17,717 nucleotides of DNA. Origin: AM-2324 sp964225135 (GTDB lineage: Bacteria; Bacteroidota; Bacteroidia; Chitinophagales; Saprospiraceae). Both the position numbers and the translations under genes were made by a program. The notes beneath the pieces are model-generated. The model was not told the origin of the DNA, ran no database searches, and saw nothing but the letters and a program-made list of their open reading frames with translations. The DNA lies in contig CAXQNQ010000038.1 in the NCBI GenBank assembly GCA_964225135.1, forward strand, positions 1-17,717, in the 5' to 3' direction. Positions within the stretch are counted from its first letter, which is position 1, and the number at the start of each line of letters is the position of its first letter. Below, piece after piece: positions 7,901-15,336 of the stretch.

Positions 7901-9513
7901 AGTCGATCGAAATCCGTTCCACCTCGCGTTGCTTCAGCATAGAGTATGATTTTGTCTTTGACTTCAATAACTTTAGTCTCTGGATAATAATTAATGAAAC
8001 CTGCTTCTACCAATGCATATAATACCGTTTCAATAGTCTCAGCGGTAAACTTTGGATTGATCTGTTCCGCAACGGTATGGGCACTTATTTTTCTTAAGCC
8101 TTCCTCTTGAGCTGTTTTATAAATCATATTGATCATGTTATAATCAGCCCCCCCTCTAAATGAAATAAATTCAGCCTCAGAAAAGTAATCTTGAGATTCT
8201 AGCTTAACTACAGCATTGGAATTATTAAACTGAAGTGTTTTTTCACCAATAACTAAACTATCACCTCCGAGATAATAATTCATATCATCTGCTTGAATAT
8301 TTAAACGGTGAATAGAACTGTAAAATGGCGTCTTTTGATTGCCATAGTTCCCTCGTTTAAGTTCTAATTTCTGTTCCGGAATATCATATCTAAAAATGAT
8401 ATTAGGATGGTATATAGAATCTCCGTTCATGAAAATATTACAGCTTACATGCTCAGCTGTAATTCTCTTATCAACAATGATTTTGAATTGGTCAGATAAA
8501 GTTTGAAGTTTTAGTTCTCCTTCATCATTTTCGATGCGAATTTCAGATAGCTGCTCACCAACAGCAGGGCCATAAATGGTTAATCCAGCTAATTTAAACC
8601 CACCAGAATACGTAATTCCCTCTCCAAAATTATTAATCTTCAACACTTGATTTACAGATTCAAATTTGGGATATAAGCCTGTTCCATTTTTTGGTTTAGA
8701 CCCAATCTTATCTTCAAATGTTCCTTTAATTAATTGAGTGCCGAAAAACTTTGGATAAGATAACTCCACCTCATTACAGGTATAAAGACCTCTAGTCAAT
8801 TCCAACTCAAAATCACTTAATTCAACAGAAATATCATCTTCTACTTCAAATCGATCCCAATTCACTGTTCCACCACTACCTACAAACTTTTTTTCCAGTA
8901 TTAAATAAGAACCTGAGGTGTTAAATATTTGAAGCGAATCTGAATTACGTAAACAAACTAAGTCTATATCCTTAAACTCCACTGAAATCCCTGATTCAGG
9001 ATCCACCTTAAATCCTAGATTACTTGTTTGACTAGATGCCCAGTAGAATTGGGATGTTTTTCGATAAATAATCTGTTCACCAAAATAAGTTTCGCCAAAA
9101 CCCAAAAGGGTTTTATAATTATCCCTTTTCAATTTGATGCCACTAGCAAATACCTCCATCAGAAAAGCATTCCATTGTGTAAGACTCACATTAGATTCAG
9201 ATAAATTCTTAACCATCATACAGGAGTTTAGATAATCATTAAAGTGTGGATTGGCTATTAATTTATTTTCAATCATAGATTGTGAAACAGCGCGCATTCC
9301 CTGTAAGTCTTCTTCGGAAAACACTCCCGATTTTGTCATTGCCTCAAATCTTTCATGTGTCTCTTGAAGTAAGGGCTGCTTATTAAAATTCATAAACTCA
9401 TCCAATTCCTTGAGAAAGCTGGGGGTATCCTCGGAAAAAGATGTAATTGACTGGGCTTGAACTAAACTAGCAGTACAAACAATTAAGAGTAGAATGTAAA
9501 TATGTTTCATCAT
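4960..9513 (-). CDS. Giant exported beta-rich protein of unknown function (1517 aa)
   Basis: I do not recognise a named function. A cleavable Sec signal peptide (about 1-21, hydrophobic core then VQAQ) and the lack of other membrane segments suggest a periplasmic or surface location. Residues 30-140 look helical. The rest is mostly short alternating beta strands with repeated Gly and Asp turns, as in OstA/LptA-like or TamB-like stacked beta folds. An embedded segment at 476-528 (start ISAHTVAEQINPKFT) looks like a winged helix. Other notable blocks are PKNKSG at 665-670, SLGF at 751-754, the region 1015-1095 (SADAFIY, NIRPGAD, IKGRNSYSASGFYEY) and a compact C-terminal domain at about 1405-1510. 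These blocks match what I recall of a large conserved hypothetical family in Bacteroidota. It lies 17 bases after prmA and 15 before nth, so it is probably co-transcribed. The start is ATG 9513 or the adjacent ATG 9510. It is not a typical TamB: there is no N-terminal membrane anchor. Confidence 0.85.
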   Translation of the reverse strand: MMKHIYILLLIVCTASLVQAQSITSFSEDTPSFLKELDEFMNFNKQPLLQETHERFEAMTKSGVFSEEDLQGMRAVSQSMIENKLIANPHFNDYLNSCMMVKNLSESNVSLTQWNAFLMEVFASGIKLKRDNYKTLLGFGETYFGEQIIYRKTSQFYWASSQTSNLGFKVDPESGISVEFKDIDLVCLRNSDSLQIFNTSGSYLILEKKFVGSGGTVNWDRFEVEDDISVELSDFELELTRGLYTCNEVELSYPKFFGTQLIKGTFEDKIGSKPKNGTGLYPKFESVNQVLKINNFGEGITYSGGFKLAGLTIYGPAVGEQLSEIRIENDEGELKLQTLSDQFKIIVDKRITAEHVSCNIFMNGDSIYHPNIIFRYDIPEQKLELKRGNYGNQKTPFYSSIHRLNIQADDMNYYLGGDSLVIGEKTLQFNNSNAVVKLESQDYFSEAEFISFRGGADYNMINMIYKTAQEEGLRKISAHTVAEQINPKFTAETIETVLYALVEAGFINYYPETKVIEVKDKIILYAEATRGGTDFDRLKIESVTEKFDNGVMDVQTGDLTMFGIKNLEFSPKKFVGLKPYNQQLTIQANRDMKFGGRLFAGYTLFTGEDMRFNYDEFNIELDSTKYLDLFLPIIDAVGEKGKLKPAYALNSSIEQFNGVLLIDAPKNKSGKDDIPLFPALQSKGPSYIYYDYKDILDGVYTRDSFYVELEPFTLNSLLSLDQDVVKFDAKLISSEIFPPFKEEISIQADTSLGFVSVTPVEGYPIYQGAGNYRGQMSLSNQGFLGEGELTYLKATIQSEDLVFMPKNLTASADDFLLEQGITNGIEVPRATGNNVTIDWRPYQDSMYVRSTNEEDPFEIYTYNAHKLYGTIILTPDGMRGNGKFYWPKGTFESDLFSFKQTSIASDTSIVFINSIDTDIAALETSNMRIDVDFEDSYGKFYSNIKDNYTKLPRNKFSTNLMQFEWDIDDKRIIFKPETNEVGKFLSIHEKQDSLMFDGDEATLNIESSVFSVTGVPFVKSADAFIYTSDSIINIRPGADIDTLFDAKIIADTLSKYHVINKAKVKIKGRNSYSASGFYEYNVGPHKQEIEFQDIAGLRGLGKGSYEQRGVVTRATGTIEQGSEFYIDDKIEYSGEINLQSNQKELLFKGYARLDANLQAKHWFFVNFEGDRSDLSIQFDRPQNYEGEIVRNGIFVSRENAEIYPRIMAPLYFRKDRMLIEATGLLNYDERLDQFRFGDSLKVMKPYTNRGNLIVFENKTGKVKAEGKFNFCEDLDFMSVDAAGRLETTIQLELDTASTGPKAIAPIQGEFMLGVDIVIPEELERVMINDFLNYALDAPGVVYSNDVRFYQKAVAELFPDNEEINQAIGDISLNTFLIPEKYNQYSFLFNKLNMKWEQAYQSFITMDEKVGISSLNGKPFNKKVTCFMETKMPMQEKDDRLYLYLRSPSGSYYFFGYKGGILNIFSNNSDFAEVFLDYKEKDLLFEVEKDKILELQWGNEGTVQAFINRVRASVNNTN

Positions 9514-9530
9514 ATAGATTGATATATAAC

Positions 9531-10361
9531 TTAGTTTTTATTGAATTGTAGACAAAGCCATCCATCTTTCTCAACCCTTTTAACAAGATTGAATTCAAAA
9601 GTCTTTGCTTGGCTAACAACTTTGTCAAAATCTTTGATCAAAATACCAGAGACTAACAACAGACCTTCTTTATTAATAAATTCACTTAATTGACCTAAAG
9701 AATCTAAAATTACATTTCGATTGATATTTGCTAGGATAATATCAAAAGTAGATTCCTGAGGCACATCAGATAGAACGCCTTGAAACAAGGATATATGTTC
9801 TACTGCATTAATTTTTACATTTGAAATGCTATTCTCATATGCATTTTGCTCAATATCAAATGCTATAATTGGTTTGGCCCCTTCTTTTGCTGCAAGAATA
9901 GCAAGAATCCCTGTTCCACAACCATAATCCATTACTGACTTATCCAATAGGTCTAATTCCTCCATTTGCTCAACCATCATATAAGTAGTTGCGTGGTGTC
10001 CTGTACCAAAAGACATTTGTGGATCAATTAATAGGTCGTGTTTAAAACTAGATTTCGAAGGGTGAAAGGAAGCCCTAATTTGTGCGTAATCATGCACATA
10101 GATGGGCTGAAAGGAAGCCTCCCAAACTGCATTCCAATTTTGACCTTTAACGGTTTCTACTTGAAAGGCTAAATCGAATTGGTCTAAAACGTCCTCCATA
10201 GCTTTCGTAGATTCTTCTATTTGATCATCTATCTCGAAACTCAATGCATACCCAGTATCCATTTCCTCAATCATGTCCGTGTTCAGAAGAGTTAAAAAAG
10301 CCAATATAATTTCTTTTTGATCTTCCTCAACTTGAATAGTATACTTTAAAAAGTCGTTCAT
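9531..10361 (-). CDS. prmA: Ribosomal protein L11 methyltransferase
   Basis: S-adenosylmethionine-dependent enzyme that trimethylates amino groups of ribosomal protein L11. The 276-residue protein has the N-terminal substrate-recognition domain (1-70) followed by the PrmA signatures NWNAVWE at 75-81 and SFGTGHHAT at 117-125. The class I methyltransferase site then follows: DYGCGTGILAI at 145-155 binds the cofactor, an acidic residue (Asp169, in FDI) sits at the end of the second strand, and ANINRNVILD lies at 211-220. Length is slightly below the proteobacterial form, as usual in this phylum. The ATG at 10361 is the only start that keeps the N-terminal domain whole. A hairpin ends 13 bases upstream, which leaves little room for a separate promoter and suggests read-through from folD or a promoter overlapping the hairpin. 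Confidence 0.94.
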   Translation of the reverse strand: MNDFLKYTIQVEEDQKEIILAFLTLLNTDMIEEMDTGYALSFEIDDQIEESTKAMEDVLDQFDLAFQVETVKGQNWNAVWEASFQPIYVHDYAQIRASFHPSKSSFKHDLLIDPQMSFGTGHHATTYMMVEQMEELDLLDKSVMDYGCGTGILAILAAKEGAKPIIAFDIEQNAYENSISNVKINAVEHISLFQGVLSDVPQESTFDIILANINRNVILDSLGQLSEFINKEGLLLVSGILIKDFDKVVSQAKTFEFNLVKRVEKDGWLCLQFNKN

Positions 10362-10374
10362 ATCTAAAAATAAA

Positions 10375-10404
10375 AAGCATTATGATCACAACACCATAAT
10401 GCTT
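10375..10404 (-). terminator. Hairpin plus T-rich tail between folD and prmA
   Basis: Perfect 10-bp inverted repeat: AAGCATTATG at 10375-10384 and CATAATGCTT at 10395-10404, with a 10-base loop. Read on the minus strand, the second arm ends in CTT and runs straight into TTTATTTTTAG, so the order after folD is stem, loop, stem, T-tract, as in an intrinsic terminator. Only three of the ten pairs are G-C, so strength is uncertain. It lies 24 bases past the folD stop and its tail touches the prmA leader, so it could be a partial terminator or attenuator. The plus-strand reading has no T-tract and no gene ends there. Confidence 0.55.
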
Positions 10405-10428
10405 AGGATAATTTATAATAATGGTTTA

Positions 10429-11325
10429 TTATTTTTTAGGATAGATAACACCCTTAGCAGAAAGTAAGGTATTATATAGCAAAGAACACACTGTCATAGG
10501 TCCAACACCACCTGGTACAGGGGTAATTAATCCAGCTTTTGATTGTACTCCCTCAAAATCCACATCACCTACCAAACGATAGCCATTCTTTTTCGAACTG
10601 TCCTCTACTCTATTTATTCCTACATCAATGATAACTGCACCCTCTTTGACCATATCAGCTGTCACAAAGTTAGGAATACCAATAGCTGCAATGATAATAT
10701 CAGCTTGCTTAACTTCCTCTTTTAAATCCTTTGTTCTACTATGAGTTAAAGTAACGGTTGAATTACCCACTTTAGCCTTCCTAGACATCAAAATACTTAT
10801 TGGTGTTCCAACTATATTCGATCTTCCAACTACTACACACTTTTTGCCGCTAGTTTCTACATTATACCTTTCCAGCATGGTAATGATTCCGAAAGGAGTA
10901 GCAGGAAGGAATGAAGGTAAACCTTGAGCCATTTTACCAAAATTAACTGGATGGAAACCATCGACATCTTTTTCAGGAGCAATGGCCATAATAACATGGT
11001 CAGGATTAATATGATCTGGAAGTGGCAACTGAACAATAAATCCATCCACACTTTCATCCTTGTTTAAATCATCAACTACCTGTATTAATTCTTCCTCTGT
11101 GGTAGATGCATCTAATTTTATAGTCTCGGATTCAAAGCCTGCAGCATCACATGCACGAACCTTTCCTCTTACATAAGATTGTGAAGCAGGATTTTCACCC
11201 ACAATAACAGCTATCAACTTGGGCGCTCTACCTCTTTCAGACTTGATTTCCAGAGCTTCCAATCTGATTTCTTCTCGAATTATTTTGGCTAATTCTTTAC
11301 CATCGATGATGTTATTGTTGTCCAT
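10429..11325 (-). CDS. folD: Methylenetetrahydrofolate dehydrogenase/cyclohydrolase
   Basis: Bifunctional cytoplasmic enzyme of one-carbon metabolism: NAD(P)-dependent oxidation of 5,10-methylene-THF to methenyl-THF, then hydrolysis to 10-formyl-THF for purine and formyl-Met-tRNA synthesis. The 298-residue protein has the catalytic Tyr51 and Lys55 in the YVRGKVRACDAAG segment, the conserved DGFIVQLPLPDHI block near 95-107, the dinucleotide-binding stretch VVVGRSNIVGTP, and the C-terminal PVPGGVGPMT signature. Length is normal. The ATG at 11325 is preceded on the minus strand by AAAAAGGACCTT; AAGGA four bases before the start would be an unusually Shine-Dalgarno-like site for this phylum. It is divergent from the dehydrogenase gene over 79 bases and begins the leftward cluster with prmA. 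Confidence 0.96.
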   Translation of the reverse strand: MDNNNIIDGKELAKIIREEIRLEALEIKSERGRAPKLIAVIVGENPASQSYVRGKVRACDAAGFESETIKLDASTTEEELIQVVDDLNKDESVDGFIVQLPLPDHINPDHVIMAIAPEKDVDGFHPVNFGKMAQGLPSFLPATPFGIITMLERYNVETSGKKCVVVGRSNIVGTPISILMSRKAKVGNSTVTLTHSRTKDLKEEVKQADIIIAAIGIPNFVTADMVKEGAVIIDVGINRVEDSSKKNGYRLVGDVDFEGVQSKAGLITPVPGGVGPMTVCSLLYNTLLSAKGVIYPKK

Positions 11326-11404
11326 AAGGTCCTTTTTCTCCCAAAATAATAAAATTCCATATTTTAGATACAGTGAGTTAACATCATTCTATAAAATCTA
11401 ATTT

Positions 11405-13276
11405 ATGCCAAACTTAAGACTCTTACTTTTATTTACTATCGTCCCATTTTTGCATCAGGCAAATGGACAAAATGACCCAGACTTAAACCTAGAAGAAGTA
11501 TATAGCAATTTCTCCTTGCCCTTAGCTTTAACCCATTGTGGAGATGATCGAATTTTCATAGTAGAGAAAGCGGGAAAAATAATTGTTATTGAAAAAAATA
11601 CAGGAGAAAGATATACTTTCTTGGATATACAAGACATCGTATCTACAAACTCCAATGAAAGAGGCTTACTTGGATTGGCTTTTCATCCAAATTTTGATTC
11701 GAATGGATTTTTCTTCGTCAACTTTACTAATAATCAAGGCCATACAGAGATTCAGCGGTATCAAGTCTTTTTCGATAATCCAAAATTAGCAGATACTAAT
11801 TCAGGCTTATCTATCATTACCATTGACCAGCCTTACGGAAATCACAATGGAGGCTGCATCGCATTTGGACCAGATAATTATTTATATATCGGAATGGGGG
11901 ACGGCGGTTCAGGAGGAGACCCACAGAATTTTGCTCAAAATCCTAATTCATACTTGGGAAAAATGCTTCGACTCAATGTAGATGCTTCTACCCCATCCAA
12001 TCCTTATTTTATTCCTGCTGAAAATCCAAGTTCTAATCCTATCGTATACACGGGCTTAAGGAATCCTTGGCGATTTAGTTTTGACCCAGTAACAGGGGAC
12101 TTATGGATTGGAGATGTTGGACAGAATTTATGGGAAGAGATAGACCTAGTACCTGCTGATCAATTGGATAGTTTACACAACTTTGGATGGAGATGTTATG
12201 AAGGCGATGCACCATATAATACAAGTGGTTGTGATGATGCAGATACCTACACAGCACCTGTTGTAGTATACAATAGTAATACACAGGGTTGTTCTGTAAC
12301 TGGTGGACATGTATATAGAGGATGTAAATATCCTAATCTAGTTGGTATGTATCTATACACAGACTATTGTAGTGGATTGATTTGGGGGGTAAGGTATGAA
12401 AATGGAGAGGTAACTATACCAAACCAATTACTGAATGGACCGAATCAAGATTTTGTTTCATTGGGAGAAGATGCGGAAGGAAATCTTTATGTTATTGGGA
12501 TTGTTAGTGGAAAAGTCTATGCTATAACGGATAGTAACTTAGAGCAATCCTATAGTCTAAATATCAATCCAATTAGTTGTGATAAATCTGAATTAGGTTC
12601 AATGAGTTTTACCTCTGATTACGATGCTAGTTCTTGGGTTTCCATTCAACTGAATAATACGGATTATTCTGACCTAAATTTTAACAATCTAAATGAGGGT
12701 GATTATACGCTTTCACTCCTGAATGAGAATAACTGCATGATGTCCCTGCAATCAACCTTGACCAGTCCTTCAATTGCATCAGAGACACTAGACTTATCTG
12801 TCGTAGCTGATCCACTAAATCCGGATAACGATAGTTTAGCAGCTGATCTAGGATTTGATCATTACACTTGGGATATCGATGGAATCATTCAAGATGAGAA
12901 TAGTAATCAAATCATTATAGGGCCAGGAGGATTATACACATTGACAGTATGGAATGACGATCGACCTGATTGTACCTTAACAGCTTCTATTTTCTTGACC
13001 ACTAATGTAGAAGAAATCAATACGGTGCCAGTCATTAAAGTATCTCCAAACCCAATACATGATGCACTAATCATAAAAGGTTTAGAAAACGCTTTAGACC
13101 AAAACTATCAAATCCAAATAGTTAATCCTTCAGGTAAATCCGTTTACCAGGAAACGGTCTCTGCAGCCAAATTGTCTAGTGGTATTAACCTAAACCATTT
13201 AGTCAATGGAAATTATCTAATAATCCTCCAGGCAGAGACCCATCAGGATGTAATACGTTTAAAATTCAGAAACTAA
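11405..13276 (+). CDS. Secreted PQQ-type sugar dehydrogenase (GSDH/HHIP-like) with T9SS sorting domain
   Basis: Predicted extracellular oxidoreductase of the glucose/sorbosone dehydrogenase family, a six-bladed beta propeller that usually binds PQQ and calcium. The 623-residue product has a Sec signal peptide (about 1-21, ending QANGQ). The propeller spans about 33-376, with GLLGLAFHPNF at 87-97, NHNGG at 147-151 where His148 is a candidate catalytic His, YIGMGDGGSGGDP at 161-173, TGLRNPWRFSFDP at 216-228 and GDVGQ near 236-240. Residues 380-535 form an acidic, Ser/Asn-rich beta linker of unknown role. The last 81 residues (543-623), opening VSPNP and ending in a basic strand RLKFRN, are a type A T9SS sorting domain that would be removed during export or attachment. 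Actual sugar substrate and PQQ dependence are not shown by sequence. It is monocistronic, with a terminator immediately after the stop. Confidence 0.88.
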   Translation: MPNLRLLLLFTIVPFLHQANGQNDPDLNLEEVYSNFSLPLALTHCGDDRIFIVEKAGKIIVIEKNTGERYTFLDIQDIVSTNSNERGLLGLAFHPNFDSNGFFFVNFTNNQGHTEIQRYQVFFDNPKLADTNSGLSIITIDQPYGNHNGGCIAFGPDNYLYIGMGDGGSGGDPQNFAQNPNSYLGKMLRLNVDASTPSNPYFIPAENPSSNPIVYTGLRNPWRFSFDPVTGDLWIGDVGQNLWEEIDLVPADQLDSLHNFGWRCYEGDAPYNTSGCDDADTYTAPVVVYNSNTQGCSVTGGHVYRGCKYPNLVGMYLYTDYCSGLIWGVRYENGEVTIPNQLLNGPNQDFVSLGEDAEGNLYVIGIVSGKVYAITDSNLEQSYSLNINPISCDKSELGSMSFTSDYDASSWVSIQLNNTDYSDLNFNNLNEGDYTLSLLNENNCMMSLQSTLTSPSIASETLDLSVVADPLNPDNDSLAADLGFDHYTWDIDGIIQDENSNQIIIGPGGLYTLTVWNDDRPDCTLTASIFLTTNVEEINTVPVIKVSPNPIHDALIIKGLENALDQNYQIQIVNPSGKSVYQETVSAAKLSSGINLNHLVNGNYLIILQAETHQDVIRLKFRN

Positions 13277-13307
13277 AAAAAGGAGACCAAATGCTCTCCC
13301 TTTTTTT
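13275..13307. terminator. Bidirectional hairpin terminator between dehydrogenase gene and dnaK
   Basis: Arm AAAAAAAGGAGA (13275-13286), loop of 8 bases, arm TCTCC (13295-13299), one bulged C, then TTTTTTT (13301-13307). Read rightward the GGAGA stem is followed by seven T for the dehydrogenase gene. Read leftward the complement also gives a stem then a T run, serving dnaK. The first arm overlaps the last base pairs of the dehydrogenase stop codon. The position between two convergent genes 47 bases apart fits a shared terminator. Confidence 0.8.
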
Positions 13308-13323
13308 CTAACTATGTGAAACC

Positions 13324-15231
13324 TTATTTCTTGTCATCTACTTCTTCGAATTCCACGTCAGTAACATCTTCTTTGGAATCGTCAGAGTCTGCAGTAGCTC
13401 CAGCACTTGCATCAGCATTGCCAGCCTCCTGCTGTGCTTGATATATCTGCTGAGAAGCAGCCTGGAAAGCTGTCGTCACTTTCTCTTTAGCTGTATCTAT
13501 AGCAGCTAGGTCTTCAGCGTCCTTGGCAGCTTTTAACTCTACGATAGCATCCTGAATAGGTTGCTTTAAATCATCAGAGATCTTGTCGCCAAATTCTTCC
13601 AATTGTTTTTCCGTTTGGAAGATAATCTGATCCGCTTCATTTATTTTATCCGCTTTTTCTCTAGCAGCTTTATCCGAATCCGCATTAGCTTTTGCTTCAT
13701 CCTTCATTCTTTGAATCTCAGCATCAGATAAGCCAGTAGAAGCTTCAATACGAATACTCTGCTCTTTTCCTGTAGTTTTCTCTTTTGCAGCTACACTTAA
13801 GATACCATTAGCATCTATATCAAATGTAACTTCAATTTGAGGCTCTCCTCTTCTTCCTGGAGGAATTCCATCTAGAATAAAGCGACCGATAGATCGGTTA
13901 TCTCTAGCCATTGGTCTTTCTCCTTGAAGGATATGAATCTCTACCTGTGGCTGATTGTCTTGAGCTGTAGAATAAATCTTAGTCTTCTTAGTTGGAATAG
14001 TTGAATTAGATTCAATAACGACATCATATACATTATTCATCGTTTCAATTCCTAAAGAAAGTGGCGTAACATCTAAAAGAAGTACATCTTTTACATCACC
14101 ACTCAGTACACCACCTTGAATTGAAGCACCAATGGCAACTACTTCATCAGGGTTTACACTCTTATTTGGTTTTTTACCAAAGAAGTCTTCCACAGCTTGT
14201 TGAATCGCTGGAATACGAGTCGAACCACCTACCATGATAATCTCATCGATATCACTTTTAGATAGGCCCGCATCTTTTAGTGCCTCTTCACATGGCTTTA
14301 ATGTACGCTGTACTAAATCATATGCCAATTGCTCGAATTTTGCTCTGGTAAGCTTTAAAACCAAGTGTAAAGGAACACCGTCCTTCGCTGTAACATATGG
14401 TAAATTAATTTCTGCTTCTGTTGAAGCTGAAAGCTCAATCTTCGCTTTTTCAGCAGCATCTTTCAAACGTTGTAAAGACATAGGATCCTTGCGAAGGTCC
14501 ATATTGTTATCAGCCATAAAAGTATCAGCCAAATGATCGATAATTACACGATCAAAGTCATCTCCACCTAAGTGGGTGTCTCCATTTGTTGACTTAACCT
14601 CAAATACACCATCGCCTAGTTCTAGGATAGAAATATCAAAAGTACCCCCACCAAGGTCATAAACCGCGATAGTCATATCCTGATCTTTCTTGTCCATACC
14701 GTAAGCTAAGGCTGCTGCAGTAGGCTCATTAATAATTCTTGAAATCTTAAGACCTGCGATTTCTCCAGCCTCTTTTGTTGCTTGACGCTGAGAATCGTTA
14801 AAATAAGCAGGAACAGTTACTACTGCTTCTGTTACTCCTTGTCCTAAGAAGTCCTCAGCCACTTTCTTCATTTTTTGAAGTATCATAGCTGATAATTCTT
14901 GCGGTGTATATTGACGATCATCAATATTTACGCGAACGGTATCATTATCGCCTTTTGTTACATCATAAGCAACTTGAGAAACTTCTCCACTTACTTCCGA
15001 GTAACGGCAACCCATAAATCTTTTGATTGAAGAGATTGTCTTTTGAGGGTTAGTGATCGCTTGTCTTTTAGCAGAATCACCGATCTTACGCTCACCTCCT
15101 TCGACGAAGGCTACTACAGAAGGCGTAGTTCTTTTACCTTCATCATTTGTGATTACAACTGGCTCATTACCTTCCATTACGGCAACACATGAGTTCGTTG
15201 TTCCTAAATCAATTCCAATGATTTTCCCCAT
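13324..15231 (-). CDS. dnaK: Molecular chaperone DnaK (Hsp70)
   Basis: ATP-driven cytoplasmic chaperone that binds exposed hydrophobic segments with help from DnaJ and GrpE. The 635-residue protein is full length. The nucleotide-binding domain starts IIGIDLGTTNSCVAV (4-18), contains Lys70 at the position of the catalytic Lys of E. coli DnaK, NEPTAAALAYG at 168-178 and YDLGGGTFDIS at 191-201. The interdomain linker DVLLLDVTP lies at 382-390. A substrate-binding domain and helical lid follow, then a disordered Ala/Asp/Ser-rich tail with the terminal VEFEEVDD motif. It stands alone: no grpE, dnaJ or hrcA is adjacent, and no CIRCE operator (inverted TTAGCACTC) is visible in the 103-base upstream gap. 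The start ATG at 15231 gives the canonical MGKIIGIDLGTT. Confidence 0.98.
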   Translation of the reverse strand: MGKIIGIDLGTTNSCVAVMEGNEPVVITNDEGKRTTPSVVAFVEGGERKIGDSAKRQAITNPQKTISSIKRFMGCRYSEVSGEVSQVAYDVTKGDNDTVRVNIDDRQYTPQELSAMILQKMKKVAEDFLGQGVTEAVVTVPAYFNDSQRQATKEAGEIAGLKISRIINEPTAAALAYGMDKKDQDMTIAVYDLGGGTFDISILELGDGVFEVKSTNGDTHLGGDDFDRVIIDHLADTFMADNNMDLRKDPMSLQRLKDAAEKAKIELSASTEAEINLPYVTAKDGVPLHLVLKLTRAKFEQLAYDLVQRTLKPCEEALKDAGLSKSDIDEIIMVGGSTRIPAIQQAVEDFFGKKPNKSVNPDEVVAIGASIQGGVLSGDVKDVLLLDVTPLSLGIETMNNVYDVVIESNSTIPTKKTKIYSTAQDNQPQVEIHILQGERPMARDNRSIGRFILDGIPPGRRGEPQIEVTFDIDANGILSVAAKEKTTGKEQSIRIEASTGLSDAEIQRMKDEAKANADSDKAAREKADKINEADQIIFQTEKQLEEFGDKISDDLKQPIQDAIVELKAAKDAEDLAAIDTAKEKVTTAFQAASQQIYQAQQEAGNADASAGATADSDDSKEDVTDVEFEEVDDKK

Positions 15232-15296
15232 TGTATAATAAACGTTTTATTTCAGTTTAATAATTACACTGATATATAATCAACGTCTATGCCACA

Positions 15297-15323
15297 AAAA
15301 GCTAAATAGAAAAACTATGACAA
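15297..15323 (-). promoter_or_regulatory. Candidate dnaK promoter (Bacteroidota type)
   Basis: On the minus strand a TTG (15321-15323) is followed after 16 bases by TAGCTTTT (15297-15304), which matches five of the six fixed positions of the Bacteroidota -7 consensus TAnnTTTG. The spacing is a little short of the usual 17-23 bases. It would give a leader of about 60 bases for dnaK. The site overlaps the hairpin after the upstream lipoprotein gene. Such short motifs occur by chance in AT-rich DNA, so support is weak. Confidence 0.22.
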
Positions 15324-15336
15324 AAAGTCAGTTTTT
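15310..15336 (-). terminator. Hairpin terminator after the DUF4249-like lipoprotein gene
   Basis: Read on the minus strand: AAAAACTGAC, a loop TTTTT, then GTC, a two-base bulge AT, and AGTTTTT followed by C. The paired arms are at 15327-15336 and 15310-15321. The first arm begins inside the lipoprotein stop codon (15335-15337). Only a few G-C pairs support the stem, but its position right at the stop and the T run fit an intrinsic terminator that insulates dnaK from the upstream gene. Confidence 0.5.

Noticed and set aside
4960..9513. Assignment of the giant protein as TamB or LptD.
   Set aside because: It lacks the N-terminal transmembrane anchor of TamB and the C-terminal barrel of LptD; only a general beta-rich resemblance is visible.
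14234..14536. A 100-codon open frame antisense to dnaK.
   Set aside because: It mirrors a highly conserved coding strand, has no signal of its own and no recognisable product.
15270..15282. Small palindrome TGAT-N5-ATCA upstream of dnaK.
   Set aside because: A 4-bp AT-rich arm is expected by chance in this gap; no second copy or known operator match is visible.
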